A stretch of DNA of 64,000 nucleotides from Treponema sp. (GTDB lineage: Bacteria; Spirochaetota; Spirochaetia; Treponematales; Breznakiellaceae). Under the pieces are notes generated by a model that saw only the letters and a list, made by a program, of their open reading frames with translations, made no database searches and was not told the origin of the DNA. This document shows positions 1-8,409 of the stretch, in pieces (the stretch's first letter is position 1; each line of letters starts with the position of its first letter). The stretch lies in NCBI GenBank assembly GCA_031266875.1, contig JAISAE010000020.1:22017-86016 (forward strand), written 5' to 3'. Position numbers and translations under genes: made by a program.

Positions 1-780
1 GATCCGGCTGAGGTTAACAAAAACATCCAAGCCGAAGTTTCGGTCATTGGGAATATCCGCGATACTCTGCGCCATGTGCTTGAAAAGCTCCCGGCAGACA
101 TCAAGACCGAGTGGAACGACGATATCAGCACATGGAAAACCAAGGTTCCTCACACTCATCACCGGAAAACCGCGCTCCATCCTCGCTTTATCATCGAAGA
201 AACAGCAAAGGCGCTCGGAACACTCAGCAATGACGCTATTATTGTTACCGACGTTGGGCAGCATCAGATGTGGACAGCGCAGTTCTACCCTTTCTCAAAG
301 CCACGTTCCTTCCTTACTTCCGGCGGACTAGGAACCATGGGCTTTGGGTTGGGCGCGGCGCTGGGTGCAAAGGTCGCCAATCCGTCGCGTCCGGTCGTGC
401 TTTTCACAGGCGATGGCTGTTTCCGCATGAACTGCGCTGAACTGGGAACCTTGAGCGCCTACCACTTGCCCGTGCTGGTGGTAGTGTTCAGCAACGAAGT
501 TCTTGGCATGGTGCGGCAGTGGCAGTCTATTTTTTATGAAGGCCGCTACTCGGAAACCGACCTTGACCGTCCGCCTGATTTCGTGAAACTAGCCTCTGCA
601 TACAGCATTGCTGGTTTCCGCGCCGCAAGCGAAGCCTCCTTCATAGCCTCGCTTGAGGCTGCCATGAAAGAGCTTGCCGTAGGCCGTGCCGCTGTCATTG
701 ACGCCCACATCGACAAGGACGAGCGTGTATTGCCGATGGTTCCCGGTGGCAAACCCATTGATGAGCAGATTCTGTCGTAG
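1..780 (+). CDS. ilvB: Acetolactate synthase large subunit, C-terminal part
   Basis: This is the 3' part of a gene that begins before the window; the frame is open from base 1 and encodes 259 residues. The thiamine-diphosphate domain is present: a GDGCFRMN stretch followed about 25 residues later by FSN matches the ThDP/Mg binding motif. The run GMVRQWQSIFYEGRYS is typical of acetolactate synthase catalytic subunits, which condense two pyruvates (or pyruvate and 2-oxobutyrate) in branched-chain amino acid synthesis. No regulatory subunit gene follows; the next gene is on the other strand. A related ThDP enzyme cannot be fully excluded without the N-terminal half. Confidence 0.88.
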   Translation, partial: DPAEVNKNIQAEVSVIGNIRDTLRHVLEKLPADIKTEWNDDISTWKTKVPHTHHRKTALHPRFIIEETAKALGTLSNDAIIVTDVGQHQMWTAQFYPFSKPRSFLTSGGLGTMGFGLGAALGAKVANPSRPVVLFTGDGCFRMNCAELGTLSAYHLPVLVVVFSNEVLGMVRQWQSIFYEGRYSETDLDRPPDFVKLASAYSIAGFRAASEASFIASLEAAMKELAVGRAAVIDAHIDKDERVLPMVPGGKPIDEQILS

Positions 781-783
781 ATT

Positions 784-1404
784 TTACCTGCCCGTGAGCG
801 CTCGCCAGGGGTTTTGCTTGAAACGGATGAGCAGATACAGCCAGCCAAAGGCAAAGCCCGCGAGGTGCGTTAAATGAGCTACGCTACTCTGAAACCCGAA
901 GAATGAAGATGCCAGCTCGATAATGGTGAAGACCAGCACCATTATCGGCGCACGCATGGGCAGAATTCCCCAGATGGCGATCACAGCGTTGGGAAAAAAC
1001 GTAGCATAGGCAAGCTGTACCGCGAAGATAGCGCCAGACGCGCCTAGAAGCCAGACCCAGTACGAGGCAGTGAGGCAGTACACCGCAAGGGAAAAAGCGC
1101 CAGCGAGAAAACCTGTGCTCAGGTAATAGCAGAGAAACTCAACACTCCCCATATACCGTTCAACCTGAGTCCCGAACATGAACAAGGCAAGCATATTAAA
1201 CAAGAGATGACTGATATTGCCGTGAGCGAACATATAGGTAAACACCTGCCATACCCATTTGTTGCTGATTACCGCCAAAGGGTTCATGGCAAGATAGGTG
1301 CTAGTCATTGGGACAAGCTGTTGTAGAGCAAAAACCACGATATTGATCCCAATAAGGATCAAGGCCACGTTACCGAATTGATAAGAACGATTAACTATTC
1401 TCAT
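784..1404 (-). CDS. Rhomboid family intramembrane serine protease
   Basis: A protein of 206 residues with about six hydrophobic segments. The rhomboid catalytic pair is visible: GASGA with Ser at about residue 123, and HLTHLAGFAFG with the His at about 180. The HxxxN motif of the second membrane segment (HLLFN, 66-70) is also present. Rhomboids cleave membrane proteins within or near the bilayer. I start at the ATG at 1404 (MRIVNRS); an upstream ATG at 1461 would add 19 residues of no obvious function. The gene converges on ilvB, with only 3 bp between the stop codons. The substrate is unknown. Confidence 0.88.
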   Translation of the reverse strand: MRIVNRSYQFGNVALILIGINIVVFALQQLVPMTSTYLAMNPLAVISNKWVWQVFTYMFAHGNISHLLFNMLALFMFGTQVERYMGSVEFLCYYLSTGFLAGAFSLAVYCLTASYWVWLLGASGAIFAVQLAYATFFPNAVIAIWGILPMRAPIMVLVFTIIELASSFFGFQSSVAHLTHLAGFAFGWLYLLIRFKQNPWRALTGR

Positions 1405-1726
1405 AGTATGAAGATACGCTTGTTCTTGACGCTTGTAAAGCGTGATGATTAGGGGTAGCAATTCAAAGGTTAAAGGTTGCTAGTATCAGCCACATAGTCT
1501 ATGTTGCTGACACACATAGGATATATGTATCATCCACATTACCTAATATGTGTCCTGACACTAAGGTCTCTGACACCTCAATCAGACCACGCTGTTGATG
1601 TCTGACACCCTTGTGTTTACACATCTAACAGGCGAATAAAAAGCCGTACCTTTGGGTATTTATGCTTTTAGCGTATACCCAAAGGACGCGGTGGTGTTTT
1701 CAAAAAGATGAAACCCTTGATACCAG
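1405..1726. repeat. Intergenic repeats: 22-bp palindrome units and copy 1 of a hairpin element
   Basis: No gene seen. Positions 1491-1562 hold three units of about 22 bp built on imperfect palindromes such as CACATAGTCTATGTTG, the same unit type as at 2560-2690. Positions 1624-1700 hold a 77-bp element whose hairpin arms are CCTTTGGGTAT and ATACCCAAAGG. A close copy lies at 2117-2193, so the lipoprotein gene between them is bracketed by direct repeats. Confidence 0.75.
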
Positions 1727-2041
1727 TTATCGTGCGTATGCCGTAACTTTGGTATAAAAACCAAGATACTGCGTCGTTACAGATGTAACTATTTTACCGG
1801 CACTCTCAGCTGCCTTTACGCTGGCAACATAACCTTCATAGCCTGAGTCAATAAGTCCTAGAATAACTCCGTATGACGCTATTACATCACCACCACTGGC
1901 CACTACATTCGCGCTTGAAAAAAGACCATGAGAATCCACTGTGCCACCCACAGAACTCATTGTCGCGCATCCCGCAACTGCCATACTGAATGTCAGCACC
2001 ATTGCCAACATTCCCCACATAAAGCATTTGTTCTTGTTCAT
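1727..2041 (-). CDS. Small lipoprotein, possibly TRL-like
   Basis: A protein of 104 residues starting at the ATG at 2041, with an AGAAGG ribosome-binding site about 7 bases upstream. The N-terminus is a lipoprotein signal peptide with a hydrophobic stretch and lipobox VAGC, so the mature protein should be membrane-anchored. The Gly/Ser/Ala-rich body ending in a VKAAESAGK-like segment loosely resembles the TRL-like family of small bacterial lipoproteins (PF13146); that is a weak, by-eye match and the function is unknown. The gene sits alone between two copies of a 77-bp hairpin element. Confidence 0.65.
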   Translation of the reverse strand: MNKNKCFMWGMLAMVLTFSMAVAGCATMSSVGGTVDSHGLFSSANVVASGGDVIASYGVILGLIDSGYEGYVASVKAAESAGKIVTSVTTQYLGFYTKVTAYAR

Positions 2042-2116
2042 ATAAGAACCTTCTAATTGTGCTGTCCAGCTCTTTGCCGGACAGCAAGATTGCCCGCCTC
2101 TATTGGGCGGATTCCG

Positions 2117-2193
2117 TCTAACAGACGGATAAAAAAAGCCGTGCCTATGGGTAGTCATGCTTTTGGCACATACCCAAAGGACGCGGTGTTTTT
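2117..2193. repeat. Hairpin element, copy 2 (pairs with 1624-1700)
   Basis: This copy shares TCTAACAG, the A-run, GCCGT and CCCAAAGGACGCGGTG with the copy at 1624-1700. It contains CCGTCTaacAGACGG followed by a run of A, then GTGCC...GGCAC and GGGTA...TACCC pairings. The two copies flank a lipoprotein gene. Confidence 0.7.
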
Positions 2194-2985
2194 CGCGTGG
2201 AACATAAACAAGGGCAAGATGTTCCATAGAGAACACTTCAGCCTTGCTAAAAGAGAGAAAGAGAAAAAAGATGTAAGAAAAAGGTGAATTTACGCTATTA
2301 GGGGCTTGACAAAGACTAAGTGAGCATGATAGTCGCGTGCGTGCTGGGGTGAGGTATGCTCTAAGAATTGACCTGCTGTGGCGCTTAGGCGTCTGCCATT
2401 CATAACTATTGTATTTGTATCATAAGTTGAAAGAATATGCAAGAGGAAAAAGAAAAAAGAAGACAAAAAAGAAGAGGCCGGTAGCGCTGAACTAGCGCAA
2501 ATCTCAACAAGTATACAAGAATCAAACACATCTATAGTCATACACTTTTTCCCACTAATATGGCGAGACACACATAGGCTATGTGGCTAGCACACATTAG
2601 CTAATGTGGCTGATACACATTAGGTAATGTGGCGAGACTACATAGACTATGTGGCTAGTATACACTATACAATGTGGCGAGACACACATTCACCTTCGAT
2701 TGAATTCACTTTATGCCCAGTTTGAGTTCACTTTGCTATCATGTAGTGGTATCAGAGACCTATGCCTCTGATACCTTCCACTATCTTTCATCCACGTCTC
2801 TGACTCTATCATCTCTGACACCTATTTGAGTTCATCTTGCCATTGTGCGCTGATGTCAGAGATATAGGTATCTGATACCTTTCACTATCTTTCATCATGT
2901 CTCTAACACTAGCATCTTAATCGCCAGTGAAAGCGTGGTTTGCTCATTAAGCATTGCTATTGTCATTGACGAGTACTGCAAAAAT
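2194..2985. repeat. Intergenic stretch with palindromic 22-bp units and a 104-bp tandem duplication
   Basis: I support no gene here; a 93-codon frame on the minus strand (2290-2571) has low-complexity sequence and no start signal. Positions 2560-2690 carry about five units of 22-23 bp, each a near-palindrome such as CACATTAGCTAATGTG. Positions 2721-2911 carry two diverged copies of a 104-bp segment beginning TTTGAGTTCA and containing a GGTATCAGAG/CTCTGATACC-type hairpin. The segment ends just upstream of mnmG. Confidence 0.7.
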
Positions 2986-4866
2986 ATGCACAATTATGGT
3001 GTGGATTACGATTGTGTTGTGGTTGGCGGAGGACACGCCGGCATTGAGGCATCGCTGGCAGTGGCGCGACTTGGGTTTAACACACTGCTTATCACTCAGA
3101 ACCCTGACCGTATCGGAGCATTGTCTTGTAATCCGGCGATTGGGGGACTGTCAAAAGGGAATCTTGTCCGTGAGCTTGACGCGCTTGGCGGCGAAATGGG
3201 TAAACTTATTGATAAAACTATGATTCAGTACCGCGTGCTAAACCGCTCACGGGGGCCAGCAGTACAGGCACCACGGGCTCAGGCGGATAAGTGGCGCTAT
3301 CAGGCTGAGGCAAGGCTGGCGCTTGAGCAAGAGGCGCGGCTAGTGATCTTCATGGATACGGTGATTGACCTGTTGGTTTCAGCGGATAAGCGCCGCGTCG
3401 AAGGTGTTATTACTGAGCGTGGACATTGGATTAGCGCGAAGGTTGTGGTGCTGAACACCGGTACTTTTATGGAGGGAAGAATCTTTATTGGTGAGTACGA
3501 TGCCTTGCAGGGCAGGCTTGGCGAGGTGGCTGCTATGGGGCTAGGGCAAAACCTACGACAACGCGGCTTCCCAGTTGGCCGCCTCAAGACTGGTACACCG
3601 GCACGAATCGCGGGTAACAGCATTGACTACACTGCGCTGGAACGACAGGACGGTGAGCTAATGAGGCCGTTCTCGTTTGATGTTGAGCAGGCATTTAGTG
3701 AACGGCCTTCATCTCCCTGCTGGATCACGCATACAACACCGAAGACTCATGAGATCATTAGAGCGAACATACATCGATCGCCATTATATAGTGGCAAGAT
3801 CATTGGTGTGGGGCCGCGCTACTGTCCGTCTATTGAGGATAAAGTTGTGCGCTTTCCAGAGCGACTGGAACATCACCTATTCATTGAGCCGGAGGGATTG
3901 TTTACTAATGAGATGTACCTAAATGGCGCGTCAAGTTCATTGCCGGAGGATGTACAGCGCGACTTTATCCATAGCATACCTGGGCTGGAATCAGCGCACA
4001 TCACGCGGCCTGCTTATGCTGTTGAGTATGACTTCCTTGACCCGCTTGACCTATATCCAACGCTGGAATCCAAGCGCCTTGCTGGACTCTTTGTGGCTGG
4101 TCAGACTAACGGCAGTTCTGGCTATGAGGAGGCGGCGGCGCAGGGTATCATGGCTGGCATCAATGCGGTGTTGAAACTGCGCGGTGAGCCACCGCTGGTA
4201 TTGGGGCGCGCTGAGGCATACATTGGTGTGCTTATTGATGACCTTACCACACTGGGAACAAAGGAACCATACCGTATGTTTACTAGTCGCGCTGAACATC
4301 GTCTTGTCTTGCGCCACGATACCGCTGATGCTCGCCTCAGTCCAAAAGCCCGTGCCATTGGTCTTATCAGCGAACAGCGTTGGGAACGTTTTGTTAGGAA
4401 AACTGAGGGCCTTGACACTATCCGTGAACTTCTACGTTCTCGCAAAATGCCTGGGCTTAATGAGCAGGAAGCGCGTGGATTTGCGCCACACCTGCGTTCC
4501 CACGCTGGCGACACGCTGGAACGCGCCTTAACTGACGCTGGTGTCAGCATTATTGACAGTGTTACGATCGTGCCTGAGCTGAAAACGTTTCCAGCTGAAT
4601 GGCTGGAGCGTGTGGTCCTCGATATTAGATACGCTGGCTACATTGATAAAGAAAAACGCGCCATTGTCCGCGCCGCCAAGATGGACGCCATCAAGCTTGA
4701 CGCTGGCATGGACTACCACGCGCTGACAGGCTTATCCAGTGAAGCGCGGGAAAAACTGGCGCAGGTACGCCCGCTCTCCCTGGGACAGGCGGCGCGAGTA
4801 CCTGGCGTGCGCCAAGGCGACATCGCTCTGCTCATGGTATTAGCAAAAAAGGGCGGCGGTGTCTGA
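2986..4866 (+). CDS. mnmG: tRNA uridine 5-carboxymethylaminomethyl modification enzyme MnmG (GidA)
   Basis: A protein of 626 residues, the usual length for MnmG. With MnmE it modifies the wobble uridine of certain tRNAs using FAD, NADH and methylene-tetrahydrofolate. The N-terminal Rossmann FAD motif is GGGHAGIEA. It is followed by the signatures [12 protein letters not shown] and [13 protein letters not shown], with the C-terminal helical domain ending in YHALTGLS and [11 protein letters not shown] start at the ATG at 2986; a GTG at 2935 would add 17 unlikely residues. No strong Shine-Dalgarno is visible. The last codons and stop lie inside a direct repeat that recurs at 5401-5431. Confidence 0.96.
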   Translation: MHNYGVDYDCVVVGGGHAGIEASLAVARLGFNTLLITQNPDRIGALSCNPAIGGLSKGNLVRELDALGGEMGKLIDKTMIQYRVLNRSRGPAVQAPRAQADKWRYQAEARLALEQEARLVIFMDTVIDLLVSADKRRVEGVITERGHWISAKVVVLNTGTFMEGRIFIGEYDALQGRLGEVAAMGLGQNLRQRGFPVGRLKTGTPARIAGNSIDYTALERQDGELMRPFSFDVEQAFSERPSSPCWITHTTPKTHEIIRANIHRSPLYSGKIIGVGPRYCPSIEDKVVRFPERLEHHLFIEPEGLFTNEMYLNGASSSLPEDVQRDFIHSIPGLESAHITRPAYAVEYDFLDPLDLYPTLESKRLAGLFVAGQTNGSSGYEEAAAQGIMAGINAVLKLRGEPPLVLGRAEAYIGVLIDDLTTLGTKEPYRMFTSRAEHRLVLRHDTADARLSPKARAIGLISEQRWERFVRKTEGLDTIRELLRSRKMPGLNEQEARGFAPHLRSHAGDTLERALTDAGVSIIDSVTIVPELKTFPAEWLERVVLDIRYAGYIDKEKRAIVRAAKMDAIKLDAGMDYHALTGLSSEAREKLAQVRPLSLGQAARVPGVRQGDIALLMVLAKKGGGV

Positions 4867-5431
4867 CATTGGTGTCTGGCGGTGTTTGAACCGGCTTGGC
4901 GCATGTGTGTGGCACCGGTGGAACCGGTAGCTTGGCGCAGGGCGGTGTGTGGTGGTGTTTAACCGGCTTGGCGCATGTATCTGGCACTGGTGGAATTGGC
5001 AGCTTGGCGCATGTGTGTGGCATTGGTGGAACTGGCAACTTGGCGCAGAGTGGTATGTGGCACTGTTTGCATGTGTCTGGCACCGGTGGAACCAGCGAGC
5101 TTGGCGCATGTGTGGCACCGGTGGAACCGGCTTGGCGTATGTGTGTGGCACTGTTTAACCGGCTTGGCGCATGTGTCTGACGCTGTTTGAACCGGCGGCT
5201 TGGCGCATGTGTCTGGTACTGATAGAACCAGCAGCTTGGCGTGGGGTGGTGTGTGGCACCGGTGGAACCGGCAACTTGGCGCAGGGCGGTGTGTGGCACC
5301 GGTGGAACCGGCTTGGCGCATGTGTGTGGCACTGATAGAACCAGCAGCTTGGCGTAGGGTGGTGTCTGGCACCGGTGGAACCGGCAACTTGGCGCAGGGC
5401 AGTGTCTGACATTGGTATATGGCGGTGTTTG
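4858..5431. repeat. Tandem array of about 14 imperfect 31-40-bp units bounded by direct repeats
   Basis: Units begin GGCGCATGTGT or GGCGCAGGGCGGTG and continue through GGCACCGGTGGAACCGG to CTT; the commonest length is 36 bp. Because stops are rare, long frames run on both strands (for example 4832-5509 minus), but they have no start signals and I do not call them genes. The array is bounded by a 31-bp direct repeat, 4858-4888 and 5401-5431 (3 mismatches). The first copy includes the end and stop codon of mnmG. Confidence 0.85.
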
Positions 5432-5447
5432 TGATATAGTTAGATGT

Positions 5448-6833
5448 ATGAGAGCGTCACCGTCAAAATTCGTGGCAGTGCTGATACTGCCATTGGCATT
5501 GCTCTTCACTGCTTGTCCACCACCATTTACGGACGATCCTCATTATATTGCTACCGAAGAAACGCGCTCATTCTATGCTATTAATATACAGACTAACCGG
5601 TTTTATCTTATAAACGCGGTGAAGCTCGCAGAGAGTGAGCATTGTATTGTGTATGCTGATAACATGGTGAATGTCAGTCTTGAAACAGCCGAGGCCATTG
5701 TTAGGGAATACGAGGCAAATATTTATACACAGATAACTGACGCCTTTGGAATGTTTGAAGATGTTGATGGTAACGGAAAACTGATTATCCTCTTACTTGA
5801 TATCATTGACGGCTATGATGGTGATTCCTACGTGGCAGGATTCTTTCAGTCGTATCATCTGTTCAAAAAATCCAATATGCATCCATATTCAAATGAGGCG
5901 GATATGCTTTTCCTTGATACGAATCCTCAGAAAGTCGGGAGTGAGAGCTTCTATTCCACCATTGCCCATGAGTTCCAGCACCTCATCAACTTTTCCTACA
6001 CTGCTTCCAACAATGGAGTCATGGAAGACACTTGGATTGACGAGGGGCTGGCAACAGCGGCGGAGTATATTTATAACGGTCACCAGAAAGCACGGATCAA
6101 CTTTTTTAACCAAGACCCTTATAGAAGTATCAAATATGGGAATAACTTTTTTGTATGGGATGGTTACTGGGAATCGGCGGCAGGCGACAATTACGATCCA
6201 GTAGCGAACTATGCGACCGCCTATCTCTTCTTCCAGTGGCTGCGTATACACGCTAACAATGACGCCGGGATATACAAGGACATCATCGGTTCAAGCTACC
6301 GCGATTACCGGGCAATTACGGAAGTGGCGCAAAGCCGAATCGACTCTTCTCTAGGTAACTGGGAAACCTTGTTACGCACATGGATGCTGGCAAACGCCTA
6401 TAATAAGACAAGCGGTTTGTTAGGGTATAAAGGAGAGATTGAGACAAAGGTCCGGGATTTCACCGGAGTCTCCAGAAGTCTTGCCCCAGGAGAAGGCGTT
6501 TTTTCGCGCCTAGCCTTAGACACAGATGGTTCTTTTACGAGCAGTGGTTCCGGGAACATACGCTATGCGGGGTTAAACCCTTCTTCAATAGAAGATGAAC
6601 CGGATATAGACGGGCCTTTATATAATGGTCAGTACCTTCTTATGTTTAACGCCAATAGTAACAATAACGGCCCTTCTGAAACCGGCGAGATCGCGCAAAG
6701 CAATGAGCGTTCAGCTGGTGATTCCATGTCCATGAGCAGGACTCTGGACGAGGAAACAGAGCCCGCGCTGCTTGGCCCATTCCCCATCGACGTGCAGTTC
6801 AACCCTGATGGCACAAAGCGGGGAAGGCAATGA
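5448..6833 (+). CDS. M30-type zinc metallopeptidase lipoprotein
   Basis: A protein of 461 residues starting at the ATG at 5448. A lipoprotein signal ends in the lipobox FTAC, followed by PPPFTDD, so the enzyme should be lipid-anchored and outside the inner membrane. The zinc site is the AHEFQHLIN segment (HExxH), followed about 22 residues later by WIDEGLA, the arrangement of the hyicolysin (M30) and related families. The product is probably a secreted protease; its substrate is unknown. The Ser/Glu-rich C-terminal tail lacks a recognisable domain. The gene overlaps the next one by an ATGA junction, so the two are probably co-translated. Confidence 0.82.
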   Translation: MRASPSKFVAVLILPLALLFTACPPPFTDDPHYIATEETRSFYAINIQTNRFYLINAVKLAESEHCIVYADNMVNVSLETAEAIVREYEANIYTQITDAFGMFEDVDGNGKLIILLLDIIDGYDGDSYVAGFFQSYHLFKKSNMHPYSNEADMLFLDTNPQKVGSESFYSTIAHEFQHLINFSYTASNNGVMEDTWIDEGLATAAEYIYNGHQKARINFFNQDPYRSIKYGNNFFVWDGYWESAAGDNYDPVANYATAYLFFQWLRIHANNDAGIYKDIIGSSYRDYRAITEVAQSRIDSSLGNWETLLRTWMLANAYNKTSGLLGYKGEIETKVRDFTGVSRSLAPGEGVFSRLALDTDGSFTSSGSGNIRYAGLNPSSIEDEPDIDGPLYNGQYLLMFNANSNNNGPSETGEIAQSNERSAGDSMSMSRTLDEETEPALLGPFPIDVQFNPDGTKRGRQ

Positions 6834-7162
6834 TGCGCATGTACCAGCGCGGCGTTATCGCCGCCCTGCTTTTGTCGCCCCTCGGCGTATGGGCGTGGGG
6901 GCAGGCCGACGATGTGGTTGAAGTTACCGGCAGAGTGCGCCTTATCGGTAACGTCCCATTCGCGGAACTCGTCATCACCAGCGCCAATGAGCAGGACTGG
7001 TACATTGATACGGGCAGCCGCTCCGTGCTTGCCGCTTATGAACAGCGTGTTGTTATGGTACGTGGTACGCTGGAATTGCTTGACATGGTACTCGCCAATG
7101 GACGCCGTGTTGGTACACGCCGTATTCTGCGCAACGTGCAGCTTATTAAGGCATTGCTGTAA
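6830..7162 (+). CDS. Small exported protein of unknown function
   Basis: A protein of 110 residues whose start ATG overlaps the stop of the metallopeptidase gene (ATGA), so it is translationally coupled to it. It begins with a signal peptide (about 25 residues, ending near WAWGQA) followed by a short beta-rich domain of about 80 residues with alternating hydrophobic residues (VVEVTGRVRLIG, FAELVITS), suggestive of a small barrel. I do not recognise the family. The coupling suggests a partner, inhibitor or accessory factor of the peptidase; that is inference only. Confidence 0.68.
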   Translation: MMRMYQRGVIAALLLSPLGVWAWGQADDVVEVTGRVRLIGNVPFAELVITSANEQDWYIDTGSRSVLAAYEQRVVMVRGTLELLDMVLANGRRVGTRRILRNVQLIKALL

Positions 7163-7218
7163 GGGTGTTTGCCGTACCCTAGTTGTCATTTCTAGGTTTT
7201 TGCATTAGTAATTTCTTG

Positions 7219-8334
7219 ATGATATTATGGTCTGTCATTAAAAGGCGCTTGTCCCGCTGGTTTAACCTTATACACTCAAAACTCAAGTACCAGTTTATCT
7301 GCCTTGTACTGGCCGGTCTGTTTGTGCCTATAGCACTTGTCGTTGGCTTGTTCTTTCTCTTTACTGCCCGTGCTGTACAGGAAAATAATCCGGCGACACT
7401 CCCGCTTCTTAACACACTTTTCTTGGGTCTGGCTATCGCACTCGTCATTATCATAGCGGGTTTTCTCATTGTCCTGCTCAGCTTCTCTCGCCGGCTTAAT
7501 CGCTCTCTGGACGCTCTTGTTGAATCTATGCGCAGCGCTGAGAAAGGCGATTTTGTCCCAGTCCTTGAAAGCAGCTCTGTCAACGAGGTAGGGCAGATTG
7601 CCTTGTATTATAACCGTATGATAAGTCGCTTCACCCAGTTAATCGAAAGTATCCAGTTAAAGAACCGTCAACAGCGGAAACTTGAAATGCAGACACTTGT
7701 GGAGATACAGCCTCGTATCCTCTATAACACGCTGGAAAACATAGTATGGAAGTTGAATCAGGCTGGACGCCCTGATATTAGTAGGATCGCGTCAAAACTA
7801 AGCCGCCTTGTCCGTCTCTCACGGTATAACAATAGTCCCCTGATTTCGCTTGATCTGATAATACGGCAGGCCATACTCTACGTTGAGTTACAAAAGGCGC
7901 GTTACAAGGGCCGTCTTCAGGTTAAACTCGAAGCTTGCCCTAAAGAAATCCTGTCCCTGCAAAGTATCCGTATGCTTCTGTACCCTTGCGTTGAGAACGC
8001 GATTATGCACGCCATGCGACCGCGTGGCGTGCCGCTCCATATCACTATCAGGTTTACATGCGATGATTCGGCGCTTGTGTTTGAAATCAGCGATGATGGT
8101 CTGGGTATGAGCGCGGAGCGGCTGACGGCAATCCGCGCATCTATCTACGATAATATTCCGAGCAGGGGTCTTAGCCTGAAAAACATCCACAAGCGCCTGA
8201 TTCTGTACTTCGGCGATGAATACGGTCTCGGCATCGACAGCGAGGAGAATACTGGCACGCGGGTTATCATAAGAACACCAATCATTGAGGGAGCCAAAGG
8301 GGAACGATCGAGGGAAGCATTCCATGTCGAATGA
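7219..8334 (+). CDS. LytS/YesM-type sensor histidine kinase lacking the phospho-acceptor His
   Basis: A protein of 371 residues starting at the ATG at 7219 (a TTG at 7183 is an alternative). Two membrane segments lie at about residues 22-50 and 68-92, followed by a HAMP-like linker, a His_kinase dimerisation region and a HATPase domain with the N-box VENAIMHAM, G1 box DDGLGM and RGLSLKNIHKRL. In this family the phospho-acceptor lies in a sequence like NPHFLYNTL. Here it reads QPRILYNTL, with Arg at about 166 (codon CGT) where His is expected. No response regulator gene is adjacent. It may be a pseudo-kinase or a mutated copy; ATP-binding motifs look intact. Confidence 0.82.
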   Translation: MILWSVIKRRLSRWFNLIHSKLKYQFICLVLAGLFVPIALVVGLFFLFTARAVQENNPATLPLLNTLFLGLAIALVIIIAGFLIVLLSFSRRLNRSLDALVESMRSAEKGDFVPVLESSSVNEVGQIALYYNRMISRFTQLIESIQLKNRQQRKLEMQTLVEIQPRILYNTLENIVWKLNQAGRPDISRIASKLSRLVRLSRYNNSPLISLDLIIRQAILYVELQKARYKGRLQVKLEACPKEILSLQSIRMLLYPCVENAIMHAMRPRGVPLHITIRFTCDDSALVFEISDDGLGMSAERLTAIRASIYDNIPSRGLSLKNIHKRLILYFGDEYGLGIDSEENTGTRVIIRTPIIEGAKGERSREAFHVE

Positions 8335-8379
8335 TGACTGTCGGGCTTCTTTATCACTGCTGCGTGATGTCAAAACAAA

Positions 8380-8407
8380 GGCCACCTCGCCCACAGGCGA
8401 GGTGGCC
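8380..8407 (-). terminator. Rho-independent terminator
   Basis: A perfect 12-bp stem, GGCCACCTCGCC and GGCGAGGTGGCC, with a 4-base loop. On the minus strand it is followed by TTTGTTTTGAC. It starts 2 bp after the stop codon of the minus-strand serine hydrolase gene and separates it from the convergent kinase gene. Confidence 0.88.
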
Positions 8408-8409
8408 GG

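Noticed and set aside
1624..2193. Insertion sequence or composite transposon around the lipoprotein gene
   Set aside because: The flanking direct repeats are only about 77 bp and encode no transposase. Reported as a repeat instead.
2290..2571. 93-codon frame on the minus strand
   Set aside because: Ser/Phe/Leu-rich low-complexity product, no ribosome-binding site, between repeat arrays.
4832..5509. Long open frames on both strands across the array after mnmG
   Set aside because: They exist in several frames at once, follow the repeat units, have no ribosome-binding site and are low in complexity.
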